A stretch of 25,710 nt of DNA from Ichthyophonus hoferi. Its lineage: Eukaryota > Opisthokonta > Ichthyosporea > Ichthyophonida > Ichthyophonidae. Position 1 is the stretch's first letter. Every line of letters starts with the position of its first letter. The DNA lies in assembly GCA_002751075.1 (NCBI GenBank), contig NAOQ01000008.1, positions 46,860 through 72,569 of the forward strand. The letters are read 5' to 3'. A program made the translations under genes and the position numbers. Below are positions 11,126-20,605 of the stretch, in pieces. Below the pieces are notes generated by a model. The model was given only the letters and a program-made list of their open reading frames with translations. It searched no databases and was not told the DNA's origin.

Positions 11126-11345
11126 AGCAATCTGCGGCTGTTCTAGTGACTTGTCCACATACTCAGGGGGTTCTAAATTAGGTGATATATCGAAGTGTCT
11201 CTTGCTGGGCTAGCCATCGAGGCAAATCTTATCTGATCCGCTTTCAATAAAAAGTTGAGACGAGTTTGATATGAGAGAAGGCGTGTATGATGGTTATATT
11301 ATCAGCTGTTTATAGTATTCTTCTACAAATTGAGGCGTGATGCCT
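11126..11345 (+). repeat. R1 dispersed repeat, copy 3 (variant 3' part)
   Basis: It has the R1 head (GCAATCTGCGGCTGTTCTAGTGACTTGTCCACA). Its second half, with GCTTTCAATAAAAAGTTGAGACG, GAGAGAAGGCGTG and TATAGTA followed by TTCTACA, is shared only with copy 4 inside the right permease's intron 1. Copies 3 and 4 therefore form a subfamily distinct from copies 1, 2 and 5. Confidence 0.6.
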
Positions 11346-11594
11346 GCCTCAATCTGCTTAGGTGCAATTGTAATAATAACATAATGTGAAGGATTAATGA
11401 GAGGTGCTAAAGCTAGGTGTTCTAGATAGGAAAAAAGTCTGAACACGGACGATTATAATCAAGTGCCAATAAAGAACTAGAGATTACAATAAAACATGAT
11501 GGTTAAAAAATACAGGCCAAGTATTTTCTAACCATTAATATATAAATATACAAGATATTGTTAATACAATGGGAAACACAAAGTTTTGTTTGCA

Positions 11595-11898
11595 ATGGTT
11601 TATACGTCATTGTCCGTTGCTTTATTGGTTGTTTTCGTTCCTTTTATCGTTTTCGCAATCCTTGCTTATTGTGGATGTCAATGTGGCTGTGTTCCATATT
11701 CTGTAATTTGGTTTGACTCACAGAATACCGCATGAGTCTGTCTTACAGTTAAGGCTTAATACCAATGTACGAGTAAATCCACGATATGTATATATTTTTT
11801 ATAGAGTTTTATGTCGAGTAACAGATGGAAAAGTACTTTCTGTCAAAGTATTTCAGCTACTACCAGCATTAGGCTACATAACTCTTGATGCCTGAAAT
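11595..11898 (+). CDS. Doubtful small gene: hydrophobic leader with Cys-rich segment
   Basis: ATG 11595 opens 46 codons, ending at TGA 11733-11735. They encode a hydrophobic leader (VALLVVFVPFIVFAILAY) followed directly by CGCQCGC. A second frame of 60 codons (11713-11895) follows, and an AATAAA begins at 11895, right at its TGA. Leader, Cys cluster and poly(A)-like signal together suggest a small membrane or secreted protein, perhaps joined by a short intron to the second frame. The only phase-compatible donor I found (GTTCCA) is weak compared with the GTAAGT-type donors of the real genes here. I do not recognise the family, and this may be chance. Confidence 0.2.
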
Positions 11899-12411
11899 AA
11901 AAACACACTGTTTATTATTCATTTCCATATATATTCGTGTTTTTATTTTAAGCCAGTAATTAGGTTTATGTTAAAGGTATCGATCTGCAATATTTGATTA
12001 GTTAATTAAATCTACTCTTGCACTGCGTTATTTTATTGGTTTATATTATATAGCTTTAATTTAATTGAGGTTCATAGGTCAATTAGCGGCGCAGAATTTA
12101 TAAATAATTGGTGTTACGAATCATTTTAAGTATAAGAACAAGTCAGTACATCGATTGAGGACTATATAAGGCCTACTCAGTTCATTAGTAATGACCGTAA
12201 AAATAATTTAAATAAGTATTTTTGCTTCCTAGTATGGAGGGGTGACATTCCCATCTAAGACTATCCTTCAGCCCGTGAGGGAAGAAGGAAAACTTATGTT
12301 ATTCTTTTCGCATAATAAGATGCAGTCAGTTTGAATATTTTAACACGTTACATTTGACAACTTTATTACATCTCTCACATACAATGTAGATAGCCAAATA
12401 AAATCAGCATA
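11899..12411. other. Intergenic stretch with an orphan TATA-like site
   Basis: No open frame of note is present. TATATAAGG occurs at 12163-12171 on the plus strand, the same octamer-plus-G as the chitinase TATA box, preceded by CAAGTCA in both places. Downstream (12225-12300) is a less AT-biased stretch with a small potential hairpin (CCTTC paired with GAAGG). I cannot assign a transcript. Confidence 0.35.
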
Positions 12412-12668
12412 AAAGAAATGGTACTAAATAATACTAAGGCTATTATATAGTTCCGAATTCCTCCCTATGCGATTACATAAAACACCTAAAAACCAACAGG
12501 TAGATTGGGTACTAGGCTTAAGGGTCAAAAGGCAGATTATAATAACAAAATCAAAGAAATGGGACTAAATAATATAAAGGTCATAACACAGTTCCACATT
12601 CTTCTCTATATACCATTGCTATCATTTACATTTTAAAACCACTAGTTAGATTGGGTACTACACTTAAA
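12412..12668. repeat. Tandem duplication (~141-146 bp) of the chitinase 3' end
   Basis: AAAGAAATGG then ACTAAATAAT starts at 12412 and again at 12553. AGATTGGGTACT occurs at 12502 and 12648, followed by TTAAGGGTCAAAAGG in the outer copy and TTAAAGGGCAATAGG in the inner one. The inner copy runs into the chitinase stop codon, so the duplicated unit covers the 3' untranslated region plus the last few codons. Confidence 0.7.
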
Positions 12669-15600
12669 GGGCAATAGGTACATCGGGGTATTCCTGGAGA
12701 AGACCATACCAGGTGCCACCACTATTAACCCTCCAATTACTAGGAGTACTAATAGGGAGATAGTAATTAAGAGTCATACTTATTGACTGCCCTGGTGGCA
12801 GTGTTTGCCAATGAGGCAGCCTGAAACTCACTTCATGGAAATCACCCCTCAATCCTCCTATATTATTTGAACCAGGATGACCACTCTGAACATTAATATT
12901 AAACCCGGTTTGATCCCTCATATTATCTGGTGCACTTGTACCATAAGTAAAACGAATTTCCGAACCTCCTGGAACCACTAAATTACCATTGTTTTTAATG
13001 GTAAGAAGAGGGTTTAGAGGATAGTTTTCATCTCCTATCTTAAAGCCATCAACAGATATTTCCATATCAAGTACTGCAGTGGGCATACTGGATCCCTCTG
13101 GGGCAACGTTATTACCATATGGTGCAGCATGCCTGAGCCCTTCATACATAGCCGTAGTCAAAGTATTACCTATAAAATATTCACCAGTGCCTTGGTGGCA
13201 AGCATTTTCAGTGAGATCAACTTCTCCACGAGTATTATTAGGGTTTAGATGATAACAATTATAATCGCCTGCAAGCTCCCACATCATCAGACCACCTATT
13301 CCCTTATCAGCAACGTATTCTATCTTAGCATTGACACTTGCACTATCTTCTGTAGACAAGAACACTTTTCCTTTCTCATTCCACAACCAAGATGCCTTGG
13401 CAATAGAATCATAATGACGTGCATAGTTACCAGAGACAGCTCCATGAGCAGGGAATCCATAAGCAGGAAGATATGAACCATATATACCATTCTCCAGATT
13501 TTTAGCATGCCACATTGGATTTGATCCAGAACCTAGTTCAAGTCCATTGGAACGTTTATCATGCCATAAATTATTAATACCAGTAGCACCCTCTCCACAC
13601 TTGTTATTTGGAGCCATACCAGTTCCAGGAGCACATCCATCTTGATTTGGCATTGGAGAGTTACCCCATAGACCATTCTGACCTCCAGTCACTCCCTTCC
13701 ATCCCCTAGTGTAGTATGGTATACCAATGTTAATGCGTCCAGCAGAGATCGCACCTCGGAAGTAGTGATATGCCCAATCTGCATTTAGATAACCAACTCC
13801 TTTGTACAAAGGTTCAGTATAGACATCCCAGTGTGCAAGTTCATTGTCTAAACCAGTGTCAAAAAGTGGTGCGTTGTGACCTACAAATTCATTCCAAGAA
13901 CCATGCAGATCATATGTCATGAGCGTAACAAAGTCAAGATAATCAGTGACTCTCATTGTTTCCATACCACGAAGTAGATAGCCAGAAGAAGGAGAGGCNN
14001 NNNNNNNNNNNNNNNNNNNNNNNNNNNNNNNNNNNNNNNNNNNNNNNNNNNNNNNNNNNNNNNNNNNNNNNNNNNNNNNNNNNNNNNNNNNNNNNNNNNN
14101 NNNNNNNNNNNNNNNNNNNNNNNNNNNNNNNNNNNNNNNNNNNNNNNNNNNNNNNNNNNNNNNNNNNNNNNNNNNNNNNNNNNNNNNNNNNNNNNNNNNN
14201 NNNNNNNNNNNNNNNNNNNNNNNNNNNNNNNNNNNNNNNNNNNNNNNNNNNNNNNNNNNNNNNNNNNNNNNNNNNNNNNNNNNNNNNNNNNNNNNNNNNN
14301 NNNNNNNNNNNNNNNNNNNNNNNNNNNNNNNNNNNNNNNNNNNNNNNNNNNNNNNNNNNNNNNNNNNNNNNNNNNNNNNNNNNNNNNNNNNNNNNNNNNN
14401 NNNNNNNNNNNNNNNNNNNNNNNNNNNNNNNNNNNNNNNNNNNNNNNNNNNNNNNNNNNNNNNNNNNNNNNNNNNNNNNNNNNNNNNNNNNNNNNNNNNN
14501 NNNNNNNNNNNNNNNNNNNNNNNNNNNNNNNNNNNNNNNNNNNNNNNNNNNNNNNNNNNNNNNNNNNNNNNNNNNNNNNNNNNNNNNNNNNNNNNNNNNN
14601 NNNNNNNNNNNNNNNNNNNNNNNNNNNNNNNNNNNNNNNNNNNNNNNNNNNNNNNNNNNNNNNNNNGTTGTCATGGAATAAAAGCCTCCATCAAATACTC
14701 TAGTACCATTTGGAAGAAGGTGGCCACCACTTTCAGCCCATCCACCAACAGATATAAGTGTAGAGACGTTGTATCGTTGTTTGTATGTTGCCAAAGCACC
14801 AAAATGACCTCTAAATTCAAGACCAGGGTCAACATCAACACCAGGCCATGTGAGCCCAGTTGCAACGTTATTAGGATCAGATACATTACCAACAGATATT
14901 TTATGATCAGAGCCCACATGAGCAAAAGCATATTGAACATGGGTAATCTTGTCCCAAGGAATTTGATTGACTAGGTAAGTAGGGGTGCCACCTGCCCCAG
15001 TGCGCCAGGAGGTGAAATAACCAATCACACGACGGGAATGATTTAGTCCCATTTTCTCCCTCCCTTGTTCATCGTATCTAGTACAGTAAGGAACATCTAG
15101 TCCCTCAGTCTTATATAGGCCTTGGGGGCGACATTTAGCATGGCCTGTTACAGGAGGACCAGGAGGAACAGTGGTGGTAATAGGGACAGTTGTAGTGGTA
15201 GGGGTGGGTGGGGGTGTGGTAATGTCAGGAGCCGCTGCAGGTTGGCAACCTACCCACCATTGTGTACCCCCTGTGCACTCATAGCCATCGCAGCAGGAAA
15301 GATCTGTAACAAAGCCTTGTCCTCCGCACTGGCTATAGCCTGGGATACACGATTTCGGTTTTACATCTACATGAGCCGCTACAGGTTGGCAACCTACCCA
15401 CCATTGCGTACCCCCTGTGCACTCAAAGCCATCACAGCAGGAAATATCTGTGACAAAGCCTTGCCCCCCGCACTGGTTATAGCCTGGAATACACAATTTC
15501 GGTTGACAACCTACCCACCATTGCGTACCCCCTGTGCATTCATAGCCATAGCAGCAGGGAAGATCTGTAACGAAGTTTTGTCCCGCGCACTGGTTATAGC

Positions 15601-15700
15601 CTGAGATACACGATGTTGGTTTTGCATCTATAGGAGCAGCTGTTACTGTTAGTGTTACTGCCACCAGAGCCAGGAATATAGCTTGGTTGAAATATATCAT
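12664..15700 (-). CDS. Secreted GH18 chitinase with three CBM1 modules (gap inside)
   Basis: The protein starts at ATG 15700 and ends at TAA 12666-12664. A signal peptide (residues 1-22, ending TVTAA) is followed by three CBM1-like modules at about 31-67, 70-106 and 118-154, each with QCGGQGF-type cores, six cysteines and a WWVGCQP end. A Thr/Pro linker (about 155-185) leads to the GH18 barrel from about 223. Visible GH18 motifs are [17 protein letters not shown] (315-321) and, beyond the gap, LMTYDLHG (MTYD at 13909-13920) and [11 protein letters not shown] near 13270-13300. The DxxDxDxE catalytic motif falls inside the run of Ns. The last ~140 residues form a beta-rich region resembling the C-terminal domain of bacterial ChiC-type chitinases. 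It should hydrolyse beta-1,4-GlcNAc polymers outside the cell. The visible parts are intronless. The frames on the two sides do not agree across 668 Ns, so the gap length is wrong or an intron lies inside. Confidence 0.92.
13999..14666. other. Assembly gap (668 Ns) within the chitinase
   Basis: All bases are N. Coding resumes in GH18 sequence on both sides, so the gap is inside the gene. Since 668 is not a multiple of three and the flanking coding frames differ, the length is an estimate or includes non-coding sequence. Confidence 0.99.
15239..15610 (-). repeat. Three tandem CBM1-encoding modules
   Basis: The modules span 15610-15500, 15493-15383 and 15349-15239 on the minus strand. All contain near-identical DNA around the TGGTGGGTAGGTTGCCAACC end. 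Modules 2 and 3 are the most alike and are separated by an Ala/Val/Asp/Pro/Lys linker; modules 1 and 2 are joined by only two residues. The pattern fits recent unequal duplication. Confidence 0.85.
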
Positions 15701-15850
15701 TTTATAGCTTAGTTGGAATCAGCAACTTGCAAAAGTCACTATCACCGGAAGGTGCAGCTCTGATGTTGATCGCAATAAAGTTAAGTATCTTGTTTACTGA
15801 GTTGTAATAACTCGAATAAAATGAATGTGTTTAATTTGATTGTTGGCCGC

Positions 15851-15858
15851 CTTATATA
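15851..15858 (-). promoter_or_regulatory. Probable TATA box of the chitinase gene
   Basis: TATATAAG on the minus strand lies about 150 bases upstream of ATG 15700, within AT-rich sequence that lacks competing ATGs close to the start. Its position is plausible for a 5' leader of about 120 bases. Based on consensus only. Confidence 0.5.
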
Positions 15859-15859
15859 C

Positions 15860-17364
15860 TAGCATGACTTGATTTCTGGATTAAGATCGACTTTTTTTCA
15901 ATTACTTAATTTGACTAATTTCAAATTGAATTGGACCAGATAATACTTGGATTGAAGCAAATTGGTCAATGATTCGTAAATTAATGCGATCACGATAATG
16001 CAAAGTATGGTGTACTTAAAGGTAGATATACGACTTAATATATGAATGACATGTATTAAATGTAATAAATGTAATAAATGCACCATGAATATAATATTAT
16101 TGTTTTTATTAATTCCTAAGTATCAATCATTAATACACAGAAAATCGATTCCATTGCATAATGCGATCAGGAATCGCAGTAAATTGCGCGATCACTTACA
16201 ATCGTAATTTTCCAATGAGAAATTATATTATAGTTATAACATATAAGAGTATGTTGGTAATACGTTTGTTCAATCGAAATACTATCCCTATCCCTTACCC
16301 ATGCTGATACATAGGTTTTAGCACAAATGTTCTTGGACTCCAAAATAAATAGGAAGTGAGGAAGTGATTGTAGTTGTAATAATAATCTCATCATACCTAT
16401 TTCAGTTATCTGATTTTTTATTAATAATATCACGTTCTGAATTGTATATTGATTTTAAAAAAGTGCCTATATGTATATGCATAGTATGCCGACTGTATAG
16501 AGTATAATTATTCTGATCTGATCTATTAGTTTTTTAACTTGGAGGGATTGCTGGGGAAAGGATGCTATATTATACTATATTATATGTAATGTTCCAGCCA
16601 GCTAAAACAATATACGAAGAAGTCTTTGTATATACGTTAAGGGTTAATTACAAACATTAACCAAAGTTTGTTAGCCAAAAGTTGGCTCTGGCAGTAAAAT
16701 GAAGTGTAAACGTAAGCAAAAGTCAACAACAAAGGACCCCCTCACATATACGCGGTCTCAACAGAAAAATACCAAGTTCTTGTAAACACACAAAAATACT
16801 TTGCATTTAATTATATATATATGTATATGTATATGTATATGTCATAACTGCATCGTTATTGTAATGTGTAATCTACCACGACGCTATCTTGGCAACTATA
16901 TTGTACACAATTAAAAAAGGTGGAAAACACAGCATAGTGCTAATGAAAGAGATCCTGAACCAATCTGGAACAAATTCTGATCAATGATGACACACAGACT
17001 ATCTTTGATTAAGCTCCTAGCCAGTGAAAGCCATAGATAGGTACAAAAAAATGCTAGCTGTGCTAGTATTATAGCAGGTACCGTAGATACCGACAAGGCG
17101 TCTATCTCCGTTGATAATGGGCGTGTGTGTATGTTGTAAATGAAAATATGCTAATATTTACTGGTCTTAATCTTCCTTCTATTCTTTTATCTTTTGTTTA
17201 GGCTTTCGTTTGTGTCTGGTCATATTCTCTTTTAACGATAGTTGGTTATTTTCATTTATTATAGGGCGCCTGCCAATAGATTGGCTTATTGATATTCTTT
17301 TGCAGCTGGTCGTACGCGTGTCTAGAACCAGGAAGAATACTAGCAGAACCTCGAATATTCACTC
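15860..17364. other. Chitinase upstream region, no further gene seen
   Basis: I see no recognised exon. Small open frames on the minus strand (15898-16086, 16167-16433, 16911-17096) have no family resemblance and lack paralogues in the window. Local TATATG repeats occur at 16811-16842. The chitinase's regulatory sites probably lie in the first few hundred bases, but none can be named. Confidence 0.5.
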
Positions 17365-18235
17365 ATCAGATTAATTGTTGATACTGCGAACCGCAGTTAA
17401 CTCTCCTGATAAACGCAGTCTCTGCGCACGAGTTAATCTGCAATTCTTTATATTTTTACGCTGGCGTCAATAATACTTTAATTGTAAAGAAATACAATAT
17501 TTTAATTAGAAATATATTTATAAATGTAATAATTTACAAACATTTGATATGCACACATATGTGCACATGAAATACAAAAGAAAGCACGCTTAAAAATGGA
17601 AACTGAACCAAAACTATATTGGTCTGCTGCTACGAGTATAGAAAAATTAAGAAATTTGGACAGGAAAACTGTAATGCAGATACAATATTTGCCATTAATA
17701 TAAATAATATCATTCAGGTATGTTTGTCCATTTAATTCAATACATTTATATATTATTATTTTCGTTATTGGTATGTAAGATATAGGGTCATGTAGGTTAT
17801 TAGGCTATAGTTTTCATTGTTTTAATTACGTCAATTTTAATGCTTTAAAATTTTGATAGCAATTACCATTTAAGTATGCTCTCATATGATTAATTCTCGC
17901 CAATGCATATAACCAACGAAATATGGTAATAATCATAATAATAACCTATAAATTCAAATAATAAATTACATGGTATCATACAAAATTTGTTTATTCTACC
18001 GTTATTTAAGTATAACATGAATAATGTATTAGCTAAAGTTTGTTTACTGTTTATTAAAGTATTATGCAATCATTAATCAATATTTAAAGTTTTAATCGTA
18101 TTTCAATAATTATAAATGACCACAAATAACTTACTAATTATCCTGAGAAGGAGATCAATTAAAAGCGAGCCTCATCACACGTTTACAACCTACAGGTACG
18201 CTCATGCTACCGGCATTTACACTAAATCATATAAA
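17365..18235 (-). repeat. U repeat, copy B
   Basis: Reverse-complement match to copy A (about 9455-10385) along nearly its full length, with the same order of landmarks. The end-proximal hairpin is here CTGCG-AAC-CGCAG (17384-17396). A palindromic TGCACA-CATA-TGTGCA sits at about 17551-17566. It is followed at its gene-proximal end by a TATATA/CATATG-type microsatellite, as are A and C. Confidence 0.7.
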
Positions 18236-18394
18236 ACATGTATCTATATCCATATGCATATATATATACCTGTATATTTATGTCTATGAATTTCAACATG
18301 CAAAAATATTATTTATCAGTTAATATAACTTAAAAAAATGCAAAGATCATAGATTAGCCATTTATGAAGTTTTCTAAGGCTTCGATCAAAATAA

Positions 18395-19510
18395 TATTTC
18401 TCGTTTGAGTAATTTTGGAATGCTGTGTGAACAATACAGACCGCGAACTCTATTGAAAACCCCCATTTCTATGCCTGCGTCAATCGGAAACTCTTCATAA
18501 TCCGATGCTGGCGGCAATACTACTTGAATTAAAAGCCAGTTAGTTATACAACAATATACGAATATTTTATGTGCACAAATGCGCACATAAAATAAAAAAT
18601 AATTGCTCTTAAATTAAAAATATCTACCCCACACATGTGACTGATTCTCACCAATAGTGTATAGCTTGGAATAAAATATTATGTTGAAGCCCAGTCCTTC
18701 GCCATCCATAGATTAATTTTCCTGTACTATTGTTACTTTTTTTCTTGCTTAAAACTATATGAATAAGTCATGTTTTTTAAAAAAGATAGAATAAATAGTG
18801 TTTGTATGATATTACATTTTTATTATTTGGATATCTTATCACTATTACTATTACTATTATTCTTATATATTGGAAATAGAACTAGTATCTGTGCTGAATT
18901 TAAAGACGCTTTATGCCTCGTGCGGTTTGCAATACTAAAAAACCGCGATCTAGACTACTTGTAATCAAAGAAGCACTATACAAGTATTCATTAATGGTTT
19001 GACCGTATCATACTTGACCATTTGACATTTTAGTCAATAATCCAGATGATAAATTTATACCAGTTGAGAATCTTAAAACAAAATATAATTTTGACAATGA
19101 AAATGCAATAGCTAACCGTCGCAGTAAACAGTTTTATTATTATTGCTTTGGGAATTTATTTTTCTATATAGATAATGGGAGAACCCCAAATAGGTATGCG
19201 CAAAGTTCCGATTGGTTTGTTATATCTAATACACCACTGAGTCGTAGGCCAGTAGTTTGGACAAAACATCTTCCAATCAACCTTAATAGGTAGATACAAA
19301 CGAATTTAACCAGTATTCCCCAATCATTAACAAGATTACAATTGGATTTCGATAACCATAAATAACAGGAACTAATTATTTACCGTGGGAAGATCACCAA
19401 TTGCAAGTGAGTAACGCTAACGTTTACGAACTAGGACCACGTTCATCCTACCAAAATTTTAATTGGTTATGGCAGTTAAAATGCTATTGGTTAAAGCATC
19501 ATTTTTTAGA
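18395..19510 (-). repeat. U repeat, copy C (rearranged)
   Basis: It lies in tandem with copy B at a spacing of about 1.25-1.3 kb. Both ends match: TGCTGGCGGCAATACTACTTG (18509-18529) against GCTGGCGTCAATAATACTTT in B, and 19360-19510 against the GTTCGTAAACG/CAATTAAAAT end of A. GGTGAGAAT followed by CACATG is present in reverse at 18637-18655. The middle has lost several hundred bases relative to A and B, has gained unrelated sequence (about 18880-19290), and has one segment (about 18780-18870) in the opposite orientation. Confidence 0.55.
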
Positions 19511-19639
19511 TTCGCGGTAAACATTCACATACATACGCATAAATCTATTATCATTATCCATATACATGTACATTTATATTTATATTTATATTTATATTAA
19601 TGTTTATAAAAAATTTAGCATGGGAAATGACTATTTATG

Positions 19640-19900
19640 AACTAATAGAACTTGAATAGATGTAAGGATTATCGATAAGCTGTTCATAAATTTTTACTAA
19701 CGCATCAATTAAAATTATATTTGATCTACTATATCCTTGAAAGAATCTCACAATTTCAAATATTAACTATGATAGGTCAAATGTCGACCTATAAACTCCA
19801 TGGAAAAGAAATGTTGATTGTTTTGCACTTTAAACTGATACTCCTAAAACGAGTATCAATCTGCCCACTTGAATCAATCAGTTTGTGATAATTTAAAAGA
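19640..19900 (-). repeat. U repeat remnant D
   Basis: Weak similarity to the far end of copy C: GATAAGCTGTTCATAAATTT against GATTAGCCATTTATGAAGTT, then ATCAATTAAAATTATATTTG against ATCAAAATAATATTTCTCG, with later TATAAACTCCATGG against GCGAACTCTATTGA. It borders the promoter of the right permease. It is assigned by eye and is the least certain U copy. Confidence 0.35.
19773..19857. promoter_or_regulatory. Two perfect inverted repeats upstream of the right permease
   Basis: ATAGGTC and GACCTAT (19773-19779 and 19787-19793) are separated by 7 bases. TGATACTC and GAGTATCA (19836-19843 and 19851-19858) are also separated by 7 bases. They lie about 230-315 bases upstream of ATG 20088. They could be dimeric transcription-factor sites or cruciform-prone DNA; no factor can be named. 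Confidence 0.35.
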
Positions 19901-19987
19901 AACTCAATCAGTGAGGTGCTGACGCAAACCGTGAGAAAAGGAAATGCTTTATAAACAGATGATGATAAACGGAAGGACAGTATATTG

Positions 19988-19995
19988 TATAAAAG
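19988..19995 (+). promoter_or_regulatory. Probable TATA box of the right permease gene
   Basis: TATAAAAG lies 93 bases upstream of ATG 20088. It is the closest match to the consensus in the upstream region and its position is plausible. No equivalent was found upstream of the left paralogue. Confidence 0.5.
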
Positions 19996-20087
19996 CTGTT
20001 GTGTGTGTGATTGTATTTATAGTGGAGTCCACTTAGAAAATCCAATAGATCCATAGTGGCTTTCTGTTGTATTCAACACAAGTAACC

Positions 20088-20566
20088 ATGGCCGTAAGTG
20101 GATTGGTGACACTTGAACCAAACTCCTTACTATGGATGTTTGTTGTGGCAATGCTGGTTTCCTTCGCGGATAGTTTTGCTATAGGAGCAAATGATGTAAG
20201 TGGGTTTTTTATTATTGCTGATGTTTTTTTATCTTACTGTGTTATAGATAGAATGTATTGTAGTTACGTAGCAGATCATTGTGAAACTGGAAATGATTTA
20301 TGATTATGGTATTGTATTCATTGTACTCGAATGATATATTTTCTGGAAACATGTTGTGGCTAACGGGAGAGCATGTTCCATTGTTATTATTTATAGCAAT
20401 TGGTGGTAGTTCTAGTGACTTGTTCACTGGTTTTGAGGGCTACAATAAAAACAGCTCTTAGCTCTAATATACTTTCAATATAAACTTGAAACGGATGTTA
20501 TCTAAGAGAAGGCGTGCGTGATGGTTCTATCCTTAACTCTCTATAGTAGTCATCTACTTGATCTAC

Positions 20567-20605
<39 letters not shown>

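Noticed and set aside
12225-12300. Possible structured RNA
   Set aside because: Only a short stem (CCTTC with GAAGG) is visible, and no known snRNA, SRP, RNase P or riboswitch core matches.
13943-13998. C-terminal residues of the long N-containing frame starting at 15700
   Set aside because: The true frame on the left of the gap is one base different (reads [17 protein letters not shown]); the out-of-frame end is an artefact of the gap length.
13956-14681. 241-codon plus-strand open frame
   Set aside because: Almost entirely Ns of the assembly gap.
15122-15604. 160-codon plus-strand open frame with repeats
   Set aside because: Antisense shadow of the three CBM1 modules; its repetition follows from theirs.
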